Under the pieces are notes generated by a model that did not search any database, was not told the origin of the DNA, and saw only the letters and a list, made by a program, of their open reading frames with translations. A program made the position numbers and the translations under genes. A DNA stretch of 64,000 nt, taken from contig NZ_JAHSTU010000014.1 of assembly GCF_019145495.1 (NCBI RefSeq), positions 18,731 through 82,730 of the forward strand, read 5' to 3'. Below, piece after piece: positions 23,285-30,311 of the stretch (the first letter of the stretch is position 1; every line of letters starts with the position of its first letter). The DNA is from Pseudomonas azerbaijanoccidentalis (lineage in GTDB: Bacteria; Pseudomonadota; Gammaproteobacteria; Pseudomonadales; Pseudomonadaceae).

Positions 23285-23300
23285 CTGTATATATAACCAG
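23285..23300 (-). promoter_or_regulatory. lexA box: LexA (SOS) box
   Basis: CTGTATATATAACCAG: CTG, ten bases, CAG, with a TATATA centre, matching the gammaproteobacterial LexA consensus; the flanks are T before and TAT after. It lies directly upstream of the minus-strand gene ending at 23020. Confidence 0.75.
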
Positions 23301-23392
23301 TATCTTGGCATGAGCCTAAACTTGCTGCCACAGGCGCTCACCGCCCACCTTTACACCAGGTGTAAAGACGGACATTTGAAGGTATTACGGAC

Positions 23393-23626
23393 ATGACTGA
23401 ATCAACCGATAAAAGCCGTCGCTTGGCTGACTGGCAAGAGCGCTTAGATGGCCCCGTAGCTGTCGACCAGTTGGATGCGTGGAATGCAGAGTTGCGCAAT
23501 GAGGTCGACCAGATGAAAGCCGTGGGCCTGATAGATCCAGAGGAAGCGCACGACCTACGCGAGCTGGCCGACGCTGCCTATAGTCACCATGTCGAAGACG
23601 CGTTGACCCGCGAACTGAACAGTTAG
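23393..23626 (+). CDS. Hypothetical small protein
   Basis: 77 residues, acidic and helical (KSRRLADWQERLDGPVAVDQLDAWNAELRNEVDQM). Ribosome site GAAGGTATTACGGAC. First of a run of small early genes with near-identical leaders. No family recognised. Confidence 0.55.
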   Translation: MTESTDKSRRLADWQERLDGPVAVDQLDAWNAELRNEVDQMKAVGLIDPEEAHDLRELADAAYSHHVEDALTRELNS

Positions 23627-23637
23627 GAACCGCCGCT

Positions 23638-23913
23638 ATGCCAGATTCTCTACCAAATTGGCGCCGCCTTGAAACTGGGGGGTATGTCGTGCGCACACAA
23701 GCCGGTTTTAACCAGGCGCGCAAGGACTGGTATCAATGCAATGGCTATGACGACTGGAACCCGAATAACGCCGAGGGCTATCCGACCAAATACCCGTCGG
23801 TGGTCCAGTTGCGTTATGAGTTCGGCCCGGATCGTGTCTACGCCACCTGCACGCCGATTAACGACCACAAGGCCTATCTGGCTGCCCGCCAGGCTGAACT
23901 GGCCGACGACTGA
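23638..23913 (+). CDS. Hypothetical small protein
   Basis: 91 residues; leader TTAGGAACCGCCGCT. Aromatic-rich (WYQCNGYDDWNPNNAEGYPTKYP) with a strand-rich end. No family recognised. Confidence 0.55.
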   Translation: MPDSLPNWRRLETGGYVVRTQAGFNQARKDWYQCNGYDDWNPNNAEGYPTKYPSVVQLRYEFGPDRVYATCTPINDHKAYLAARQAELADD

Positions 23914-23924
23914 AAGGAGCCCTG

Positions 23925-24113
23925 ATGATGGCCCAAGTGGTGATATTGCCCCTGAGCGATACAACGAATGATCACGTCATGCGCCTGACCTGCGATGAGG
24001 CCAGGGCGTTGCACTTGCTGCTGTCCAAGTTGACCGTAGACGAAATGGTTGAGAAAGGTCTGAGCCGTGAGCAGGCCGGTTTGATCTGCGACGTGATTCA
24101 CGTCTGCTACTGA
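23925..24113 (+). CDS. Hypothetical small protein
   Basis: 62 residues; leader GAAAGGAGCCCTGATG. Helical (TCDEARALHLLLSKLTVDEMVEKGLSREQAG). No family recognised. Confidence 0.5.
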   Translation: MMAQVVILPLSDTTNDHVMRLTCDEARALHLLLSKLTVDEMVEKGLSREQAGLICDVIHVCY

Positions 24114-24136
24114 GCATAACGAGAAAGGAGCCCCCG

Positions 24137-24391
24137 ATGAGTGATCAAAAATACCCGCTGAACGTGGAGAGCGTCGGCAGTGACACCTATATCGTGATGA
24201 GCCGAGGTCATCACGACCTGGGCGAATTCATGGCCGCCGTGAACAAGGATTATGAAGACTGGAAGCTGCGCGACCCGGAACACAAATGGTGCAAGACCGT
24301 GCCGGATCGCAGCGGCCAGTTGAATTGCCGTTATGTATTCGTTGAGCCGGGCACCCGTGGTGCGTGGCCCGCGACGTACGCTTGGGAATAA
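24137..24391 (+). CDS. Hypothetical small protein
   Basis: 84 residues; leader GAGAAAGGAGCCCCCG. Contains SRGHHDLGEFMAAVNKDYEDWKLRDPEHKWCKTVP. No family recognised. Confidence 0.55.
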   Translation: MSDQKYPLNVESVGSDTYIVMSRGHHDLGEFMAAVNKDYEDWKLRDPEHKWCKTVPDRSGQLNCRYVFVEPGTRGAWPATYAWE

Positions 24392-24462
24392 CAGAAAGGA
24401 ACCGCCGCCCTCAAGATCGAGGGTGACCACCCATGCCGGCGCCGCCGGTAGGAGCTGAAGCG

Positions 24463-24678
24463 ATGACCATGACTCACCAGTGCAGCCGCTGCGGTTATCA
24501 AGGGCGCGTGATCGAGCTGGCCGACCGCTACCTGTGCGAAGACTGCGACGAGCTGTACCAGCGCGAGGAACGTGCCGCCGAAATTTGCCCGTCCTGCGGC
24601 GCGGAGGGCGTGACCAGTACCGGCGTGTGCTATGCCTGCGAAAACTCGCCCGAAGTCATGCCGCAACCTGATTGCTGA
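24463..24678 (+). CDS. Double zinc-ribbon small protein
   Basis: 71 residues from the ATG at 24463 (ribosome site GTAGGAGCTGAAG); an earlier in-frame ATG at 24433 lacks one. Two zinc ribbons: CSRCGY ... CEDCDE and CPSCG ... CYACE. Probably binds nucleic acid or protein; function unknown. Confidence 0.6.
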   Translation: MTMTHQCSRCGYQGRVIELADRYLCEDCDELYQREERAAEICPSCGAEGVTSTGVCYACENSPEVMPQPDC

Positions 24679-24699
24679 TAATCGAAAGGAACCCCCGCC

Positions 24700-24930
24700 A
24701 TGGGCATCTGGAATATTTCAAACGTACCGCATCACCCCGACACCCGGCTGCGTTTGGCCTGCCAGCGCGAGGCCCGCAATGGTCGCCATATGGTGTCGGC
24801 TTACGACGGCGAGCGCCTGGTATATACGCAGTGTTATGACCACTGGACCTGGCTCGGGCATAACCATGGCGGCGAGCTGATGCCCGCGTTCATCCGGCAC
24901 GCTGAGCAGAAGGCCGCCGCAAGCGAGTGA
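24700..24930 (+). CDS. Hypothetical small protein
   Basis: 76 residues; leader TAATCGAAAGGAACCCCCGCC. His/Trp-rich (QCYDHWTWLGHNHGGELMPAFIRHAEQ). No family recognised. Confidence 0.55.
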   Translation: MGIWNISNVPHHPDTRLRLACQREARNGRHMVSAYDGERLVYTQCYDHWTWLGHNHGGELMPAFIRHAEQKAAASE

Positions 24931-25003
24931 GTCCGCTGTTACGAGTAACGCCGTTTATGTTCAATCACTCGCTACTGAGTGCGATCGAATGAGGTAGAGC
25001 ACC

Positions 25004-25234
25004 ATGGCCAAGCAATTGCCTATTGCGGAGAAGGTCTATCACCCGGCCCGCGATCAAACACATTACGTCGGTAGGATCGGATACATCACTCTGTGTGGTT
25101 GTCAGCAGGGCGACATCGATCAGGCGCTGCCCACGGACGCAATGGTTGATTGCCCGGCCTGTATTGCCCTTATCCAGTACGTACAGACACACAAGTTCGA
25201 CGAACCAGGACAGAGCCGATATGGCAAAAATTGA
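25004..25234 (+). CDS. Hypothetical small protein
   Basis: 76 residues; leader ATGAGGTAGAGCACC. Contains three Cys (LCGCQ, CPAC). It overlaps the next gene by 14 bp. No family recognised. Confidence 0.5.
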   Translation: MAKQLPIAEKVYHPARDQTHYVGRIGYITLCGCQQGDIDQALPTDAMVDCPACIALIQYVQTHKFDEPGQSRYGKN

Positions 25235-25466
25235 AACCGTATATCTGCGCCGCTTCCTTGATCCGGTGAATGAAGCCAGCGCAGAGCACCGCAAAGCCAT
25301 CACCGAGCTGGCCGGGGCAACCCAGCTGTCTGCCAGCCGCCGCAACAAAGTGCTGCGGGCGTGCGCCAAGGCAGAGGACACCTATAACAGCGCCGTCGGC
25401 GAATTGATCGGAGGCCTGAACAAGCTGGTGCAGGATGCTGAAGCCGGAGAGACAGTGCCGGGTTGA
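25221..25466 (+). CDS. Hypothetical coiled-coil protein
   Basis: 81 residues from the ATG at 25221 inside the end of the previous gene (CAGAGCCGAT upstream). Helical throughout. It ends just before a strong terminator, closing this early transcription unit. Confidence 0.55.
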   Translation: MAKIETVYLRRFLDPVNEASAEHRKAITELAGATQLSASRRNKVLRACAKAEDTYNSAVGELIGGLNKLVQDAEAGETVPG

Positions 25467-25483
25467 GATAGACCGACTTTCTG

Positions 25484-25510
25484 AAGAGCCCGCCGCGTGC
25501 GGGCTTTTTC
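25484..25510 (+). terminator. Rho-independent terminator
   Basis: AGCCCGC, loop CGCGT, GCGGGCT followed by TTTTTC. It ends the run of small early genes. Confidence 0.85.
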
Positions 25511-25551
25511 ATGTCTGGCGATCGAGGGGAGGCAAACAGAAGAAAACATAT

Positions 25552-25590
25552 AAACGCTATTGTGATATGTTGTCGTTATGTCATTATGTC
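25552..25590 (+). promoter_or_regulatory. Promoter with AAACGCTATTG box
   Basis: AAACGCTATTGTGATA at 25552 and TGTCATTATGTC at 25579, 27 bp apart as in the other two copies. -35 TTGTGA, 16-bp spacer, -10 CATTAT. It drives the 25622 gene directly after the terminator. Confidence 0.78.
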
Positions 25591-25621
25591 TAATATCAAA
25601 TCAACACGTTCAGAGGCACCC

Positions 25622-26422
25622 ATGACCAGCCAGGCACTACAGCGGCAAGAAATCATTTTCTCTATGGCTCCCGAAAGCATGGTGCGCGTGCAGGGGTTAC
25701 TTAAGCGTTGCGGGCACGAGAACCTGAACCTGTTGTTGGCTCGCGGGCTGGCGCTGGTTGAGTTCGTTATGGACCAGATCGAAATGGGGCGCGCTGTTGG
25801 TAGCGTCATTCTTGGGGAGGAAGGCTTTCTGCCGTTGCGTGAGCGCCCTGAGCTGCTAAAGCCGGGTAAATCCACCCCTAGACCTGCATCGAGCACGGAC
25901 GATCAATTGCAGGGCGGCTCAGGGGCGCAGGTGACGACGATCAACCCCAAGCTGGTGCCTCGGTCACGGGTGCCAATGGAAACGGTCGCTGAAGAGCGCC
26001 TGCCACGCGCACGCAGACTGTTCAAGCATGCTGCCTTTGCCGTGAACGATGATGCCGGGCCTGTCCGATCGCTTGCGTTTCATCTGGAGCGGTGCGAATC
26101 CATGGGACTGGAGCCACCAATTGCCTACAACGGCCATGCCTTACCGGGAGGGTTGCGCTCGTACCACCTGGAAGAGATTCAGCAAATGATGGACGAAGAG
26201 TCGATGGCCACGCACTTCCTACTGTGTGAAGCCACTGAGGTGCTGTCGTTCTTCGGCTACTTCCCGAACACCGGCTGGCATCGCATGAATACGCAGACGC
26301 GGCAATGGTCGATCGATACCGCCATTCAGAGCGGCGAGCGCTCGCTATTCCCGATGGATCTGGCCGCTGTGTATCTGCGCCGCCAAGCTAACAGGCCGCC
26401 CGAGCAGCCGCCGCAAGCCTGA
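25622..26422 (+). CDS. Hypothetical early protein
   Basis: 266 residues. The ATG at 25622 (CAGAGGCACCC) is chosen because in-frame starts further up lie within the promoter. N-terminal helical part (EIIFSMAPESMVRVQGLLKRCGHENLNLLLARGLALVEFVMDQI), a Pro/Ser-rich linker, then a folded domain (HLEEIQQMMDEESMATHFLLCEATEVLSFFGYFPNTGWHRMN). No family recognised. First gene after the third AAACGCTATTG promoter. Confidence 0.6.
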   Translation: MTSQALQRQEIIFSMAPESMVRVQGLLKRCGHENLNLLLARGLALVEFVMDQIEMGRAVGSVILGEEGFLPLRERPELLKPGKSTPRPASSTDDQLQGGSGAQVTTINPKLVPRSRVPMETVAEERLPRARRLFKHAAFAVNDDAGPVRSLAFHLERCESMGLEPPIAYNGHALPGGLRSYHLEEIQQMMDEESMATHFLLCEATEVLSFFGYFPNTGWHRMNTQTRQWSIDTAIQSGERSLFPMDLAAVYLRRQANRPPEQPPQA

Positions 26423-26555
26423 CCCCCGCATAACTCCCTGACTGACTGCGAACACCTGCAAACCTTGCGGGTGGCGCTCTCGTGCGCGCCATTACATTGG
26501 CTGGCGCAGGTCAGGGGCTGTTCCGTTCCCCGTCCGATCCTCTGGAGGCTGTGAA

Positions 26556-26759
26556 GTGAGCGCGTTTGAAGTAGTCGATGAAGCCCGTAGTGATTTTGAG
26601 TGTGACCACGAAGGCCCGTTTGATCGCAAGAAAGGCCCAATGGGGCGCAATTTGGATGAATACAAAGAGCCGCAGGTGCAGCGCGATTACATGCTGTGGC
26701 TGCGTGCCCGTGCCTCTGTACGGTCCTGCCGTTGCTGTGATGGTGTGGTGGCGCAATGA
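26556..26759 (+). CDS. Hypothetical small protein
   Basis: 67 residues, GTG start with CTGGAGGCTGTGAA upstream. Charged, ending in a Cys-rich tail (CRCCDGVV). It overlaps the DUF1064 gene by 4 bp, so the two are coupled. No family recognised. Confidence 0.5.
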   Translation: MSAFEVVDEARSDFECDHEGPFDRKKGPMGRNLDEYKEPQVQRDYMLWLRARASVRSCRCCDGVVAQ

Positions 26760-27265
26760 GTAAGCGGATCTTTAGCGAAGAAGACTTGGCCCGCCTGCCG
26801 CCGGCGATGACTGAACGGGCGCTGGGTGGACGTGGCGCTGGCAAGAAGGGTGAGGAACCGGAGCACATGCGCATGCCTGGTGCGTCGGGCAAGAAGTCGG
26901 CAGCCGGCGGCGGGATGAAGGCTATGCAGGCGCTGGGGCGCTTGAAAACGGGCGAGCTGAACAAGACCGAAGAACTCTACCGGGCGCATCTGGAGAAGCG
27001 TCGTATGGCCGGAGAGGTGGCGTGGTACCAGTTTGAGCCGTTCAAGCTGGTTCTGGCCCCGAAAACAACCTATTCGCCGGACTTCCTTGTACAGCTGGCC
27101 AGCGGGCACCTGGAGGTCCACGAGGTGAAGGGCTACTGGATGGAGGATGCGAGACTCAAGATCAAGTTCGCTGCCGAAAAATTCCCGATATTCAAATTCA
27201 TAGCCGTCATGAAAGTGGATGAGGGGAAAAATAACGATCCGTCTTGGAAGATGGAGGATTTCTGA
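26756..27265 (+). CDS. DUF1064 PD-(D/E)XK nuclease-like protein
   Basis: 169 residues. Residues about 92-150 (YQFEPFKLVLAPKTTYSPDFLVQL, then EVHEVKGYWMEDARLKIKFAAEKFPIFKFI) carry the PDF...E-x-K signature of DUF1064, a resolvase-like nuclease family found in phages. Visible metal/catalytic residues: Asp in SPDF, Glu and Lys in EVKG. The first 70 residues are basic and low complexity. Expected to act on branched phage DNA during replication. Confidence 0.85.
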   Translation: MSKRIFSEEDLARLPPAMTERALGGRGAGKKGEEPEHMRMPGASGKKSAAGGGMKAMQALGRLKTGELNKTEELYRAHLEKRRMAGEVAWYQFEPFKLVLAPKTTYSPDFLVQLASGHLEVHEVKGYWMEDARLKIKFAAEKFPIFKFIAVMKVDEGKNNDPSWKMEDF

Positions 27266-27534
27266 TGCTGCTGGACGAAGCAACGAACGAGGCGCACGAG
27301 GGTTACATAAATCACGCCATGCTATGCCGTTCATGCCATCCACCAACAAAACGCTATTGTTATGAGGGCGGCGGTCTGCGCGATCGCTACGAAGCGCACT
27401 ATCTTATGAGTCTGGACCTGTACGCCCGCCGGGCATTCCTGGCGCAGCTGGAACCCATCGATCCTGTGCGATGCGAATCCATAAAAACGCTATTAATAGA
27501 GATTCATCAGCGTAATCAGGCTGATCTGTGCTGA
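27265..27534 (+). CDS. Hypothetical protein with embedded AAACGCTATT motifs
   Basis: 89 residues from the ATG at 27265 (TGATG coupling). Helical with several Cys. Two exact AAACGCTATT copies lie within it (27348-27357, 27485-27494), without a -10 box at the promoter distance. Motif presence inside coding sequence is unusual; these could be operator or promoter copies for downstream transcription. Confidence 0.5.
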   Translation: MLLDEATNEAHEGYINHAMLCRSCHPPTKRYCYEGGGLRDRYEAHYLMSLDLYARRAFLAQLEPIDPVRCESIKTLLIEIHQRNQADLC

Positions 27535-27802
27535 AACCGGATCAGATGCTGAGCCCTTTATTTTCATGGGTTTCCTGCGTTGCTACGGGCGCAGCCTGAC
27601 AGGCGGTAGCATTGAGCCTAACGGATTGGATCCGTGGGGTAATATCGGTAAAAACGCGCTTAATTTCAGAATCAGGCCGTCTGAAATAATAGAAAGTTGG
27701 CAAAAGCTCCACCGGTCAATGGGAACTTTTTAGGCATTTCGGGGTTGCGATTGGTCCGGGGATACAATTTAATGGCGCCACTGACCAAAAGGTGACGCCA
27801 AA
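27535..27802. promoter_or_regulatory. Leader and promoter region of the XRE gene
   Basis: No gene seen. Contains the inverted repeat TTTCAGA...TCTGAAA (about 27663-27685), a near-match TAAAAACGCGCTTAAT at 27649, and a promoter TTGCGA (27745-27750), 17 bp, TTTAAT (27768-27773) whose spacer holds the TGTCCGGGGATA-type motif. Confidence 0.55.
27753..27764 (+). promoter_or_regulatory. GGTCCGGGGATA motif (copy 5) in the XRE promoter
   Basis: One mismatch to TGTCCGGGGATA. It occupies the spacer between -35 and -10, so a protein binding here would occlude the promoter. It suggests autoregulation by the XRE protein, which is untested. Confidence 0.55.
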
Positions 27803-28555
27803 TTGTCTGCGAACGGTGATAACGGAGAAGGGATCGCGCTGGTGGAAGGCGAGCAGTTCGATGCTGCGCCTGCAAACCTGGCCATGTTTGAACCTGATGA
27901 GTGCGGGGAGGGCATGAGCCCATCGAGCCGCGCTAAGGACGAAGAGCAGGCCCTGCGCGATGTTGTTGCCAGTCGCCTTGTGAGAGCCCGCCGGGCCGCT
28001 GGCCTCAAAGATTTGGAAGTGGCCAAGCGTCTCGGTCATTCCAATCTGACGATGATCAGCCTCTTCGAAAATGGTCACCGATCGCCGAGTCTGAAAAACC
28101 TTCAGGTGCTGGCCGATCTCTACGAAGTCACCACCGATTACCTGCTGGGTCGCACTGATGATCTTGGACTGGCCCCTGAAGAGGGTAATCAGGCCCTGAT
28201 CACGGGCGTGTTGACGGCAGTTCTTGGCAAATACAACCAGCGTTATCTGGAAGGCTTGGCCCGGGTGACGGCAATCAGCGTCGAAGGCGCGAGCATGGAT
28301 CGGGTACTGCTGGGTCGAGTGGCTGAAATCTCCATCGAGCTGAGCGATTCATTGGCGGTCATCCGCAAGCATCACGGTTCGGCGTTTGAAGGCCTGCGTG
28401 GTGGTGGAAAGTTGGAGCGCCTTATCTCCGAACTGTCGGTGTCAGTGAAAGACCGAATTGCAAGCAAACAACGCGAATCTGCCCTTATCGAATTCGATCA
28501 TCCTGTCTGCACGGTGCAACAGGTGAGTGAAGCTGTACAGCAAGCCCTGTTTTAA
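27803..28555 (+). CDS. XRE-family transcriptional regulator (candidate immunity repressor)
   Basis: 250 residues. The TTG at 27803 is chosen for its ribosome site AAAGGTGACGCCAAA; the next ATG (27887) has none. HTH domain at about residues 55-115: LVRARRAAGLKDLEVAKRLGHSNLTMISLFENGHRSPSLKNLQVLADLYEVTTDYLLGR. The C-terminal 130 residues are helical, without a LexA-type Ser-Lys protease motif, so cleavage is not expected. Position before terS/terL and a motif in its own promoter suggest it is a phage repressor or late regulator. Other XRE roles are possible. Confidence 0.8.
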   Translation: MSANGDNGEGIALVEGEQFDAAPANLAMFEPDECGEGMSPSSRAKDEEQALRDVVASRLVRARRAAGLKDLEVAKRLGHSNLTMISLFENGHRSPSLKNLQVLADLYEVTTDYLLGRTDDLGLAPEEGNQALITGVLTAVLGKYNQRYLEGLARVTAISVEGASMDRVLLGRVAEISIELSDSLAVIRKHHGSAFEGLRGGGKLERLISELSVSVKDRIASKQRESALIEFDHPVCTVQQVSEAVQQALF

Positions 28556-28902
28556 CACCGGTTTGTAAGTCAGCCACCCGGCATAGGGTGGCCATGCCGG
28601 GCTGTCGTGCGCTAGGTGCTGGGTAAGGGATGCCACACGGTCCCGAGCTTTTGAAGTCTTTCGACAGGGAGACTTCATCAGGTAGCCGATGTTGGATAAC
28701 GGTCAAAATTGGGGAAATGGCTCGACACCATTGCAGCGCCCGCCGTGGCGTCCCCTATACGGCATTGGGGAGCCCGCTTCGGCGGGCTGATCCTTCAAGG
28801 ATTCTGGCCCGCGGTTGCGGGTTTTTTTGCGCCATGCGTGCAGAAAGTTGCGGTTTTTACGTGGTCGATAGCCAAGAAACTTTGCATTAAGGTTGCTGAC
28901 AA
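28556..28902. promoter_or_regulatory. Structured intergenic region before the terminase genes
   Basis: 347 bp with no gene. It holds the perfect inverted repeat TGAAGTCT/AGACTTCA (about 28651-28676), the hairpin AGCCCGC-TTCG-GCGGGCT (28771-28788) and a terminator at 28806. The region upstream of terS is where a packaging (pac) site commonly lies, but no site can be defined from sequence. Confidence 0.45.
28806..28829 (+). terminator. Rho-independent terminator
   Basis: CCCGC, loop GGTT, GCGGG, then seven T residues. It isolates the XRE unit from the terminase genes. Confidence 0.8.
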
Positions 28903-30024
28903 GTGGCACGGAAGAAGATCCAGGGTACCGAAGAACAGATCAAGACAGCCGAGGATAAAGAATCCCCGGACAATGCTGCTCGACCTGTGTTTACACCCCC
29001 TCAAAAGCCGGAAGTTAAGGTGAGAGCCGGTCGCGTTCTAAAAACACCCCCTGCAAAGACGCCGAAAAAAGCCCCCGCAAAACCCAAGAGGCCCGCCGCG
29101 ACCAAGCCAGAGGCGGGGTCTACAGCAGCACCAGCGCCGGCCAAACCGCCACGCAAAACCGGTGGGAGTACCCGAGTAAAGAAAGCCGTAAAGCTGAACA
29201 CCAAAGAGCTGGAAGCCTTGCAGGCCGGGAGTCTCCACGATTTGGACGCCCGCCAAGCGAAGTTTGTCGACCTTTGGCTGGTCACTCAAAACGGCACTCA
29301 GGCGTATCTAGACGCGGGCTACGAGTGCAAATCCGACGCCGTAGCCGCTGCGGCAGCCAGTCGCCTGTTAAAGAAGGTTAAGGAACATCCCTACACCCTG
29401 GCCAAGCGAGCGGAGCTGTTCGCCAAGACTGAGGAAATCACCGGGCGCGTTATTCAGCGCATCTACGGCGCGGCCATGGCCGACCCCCGTGAACTGGTGG
29501 AGTACGTCTACAAGTGCTGCCGGTGCTGCCATGGCAAGGATTTCCGCTACCAGATGACCCCGCGTGAGCTGGAAGCGAGAAAGGCGCGGCACCAAGAGCT
29601 GGTGGCTGAAGCCAAACATATGAAGCGCAAGCCACCGGTGTTCGACGAACTGGGCGGACTGGGCTTTGACACCAATCTGGATCCGCACCCTGACTGCCCT
29701 GAGTGTAATGGCAACGGCATCGGTCAGCTCGTGCTCAAGGACACCCGCCACCTATCACCTGGTGCGCTGGCGCTGTACGGCGGCGTGAAGGAAACCAAGG
29801 ACGGGCTTGAAATGAAGGTCTACGACGCTCGCCCGTACCTGGAAATGCTGGGGCGGATCTTCAACATGAACATCGAGCCCGCACAGCCGCCCGCGGCCCA
29901 AGTGGACACAGAGCGACTTAATGAGGCGTATCGCCTCGGCTTGGAGCATACCAGCGCGCAGCGGCAGGCCATGGCCGACCGCGCGGCACAGATCCAGGCA
30001 CTGGATAACGGTGGTAACGCATGA
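28903..30024 (+). CDS. terS: Terminase small subunit
   Basis: 373 residues, GTG start with AAGG about 10 bp upstream. A basic Lys/Pro/Ala-rich N-terminus (about 1-95: PPAKTPKKAPAKPKRPAATK) precedes the TerS core: LDARQAKFVDLWLVTQNGTQAYLDAGYECKSDAVAAAAASRLLKKVKEHPY, the Terminase_2-type HTH, then EEITGRVIQRIYGAAMADPRELVEYV. A four-Cys zinc site follows (CCRCCHG ... CPECNGNG). The protein would recognise pac DNA and pass it to TerL. A copy of ATCCCCGGACA occurs in its coding sequence at 28962-28972. Confidence 0.85.
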   Translation: MARKKIQGTEEQIKTAEDKESPDNAARPVFTPPQKPEVKVRAGRVLKTPPAKTPKKAPAKPKRPAATKPEAGSTAAPAPAKPPRKTGGSTRVKKAVKLNTKELEALQAGSLHDLDARQAKFVDLWLVTQNGTQAYLDAGYECKSDAVAAAAASRLLKKVKEHPYTLAKRAELFAKTEEITGRVIQRIYGAAMADPRELVEYVYKCCRCCHGKDFRYQMTPRELEARKARHQELVAEAKHMKRKPPVFDELGGLGFDTNLDPHPDCPECNGNGIGQLVLKDTRHLSPGALALYGGVKETKDGLEMKVYDARPYLEMLGRIFNMNIEPAQPPAAQVDTERLNEAYRLGLEHTSAQRQAMADRAAQIQALDNGGNA

Positions 30025-30311
30025 CGCTTGACGCCGATCGGCAACCATCCCCGCAGAACATCCGTAAGGCCCGGAAAAACCGGAACCTAAGTGAGAGTGC
30101 TGCCGGGGAACTGATTTACGTGAGCCGTGAGTCTTGGCGCCTGTACGAGAAGGGTACGACCAAGATGAAGTTGGGGCTGTGGGAGCTGTTCCTGTTCAAA
30201 ACTGGACAGCTCTGGATCAAGCCCATTGTTGAAGTTCGCCCCAAATCCATCCGGGCAGGGCGAGTCGAAAATCTGAGGCCGTTCGGGGCCAACACGCTAG
30301 GAGCTGACTGA
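30021..30311 (+). CDS. Small XRE-like HTH protein
   Basis: 96 residues, ATGA overlap with terS. Residues about 12-65 (QNIRKARKNRNLSESAAGELIYVSRESWRLYEKGTTKMKLGLWELFLFKTGQ) form an HTH of XRE/P1-Bof type. Located within the packaging operon; possibly a DNA-binding packaging or regulatory protein. Target unknown. Confidence 0.7.
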   Translation: MTLDADRQPSPQNIRKARKNRNLSESAAGELIYVSRESWRLYEKGTTKMKLGLWELFLFKTGQLWIKPIVEVRPKSIRAGRVENLRPFGANTLGAD

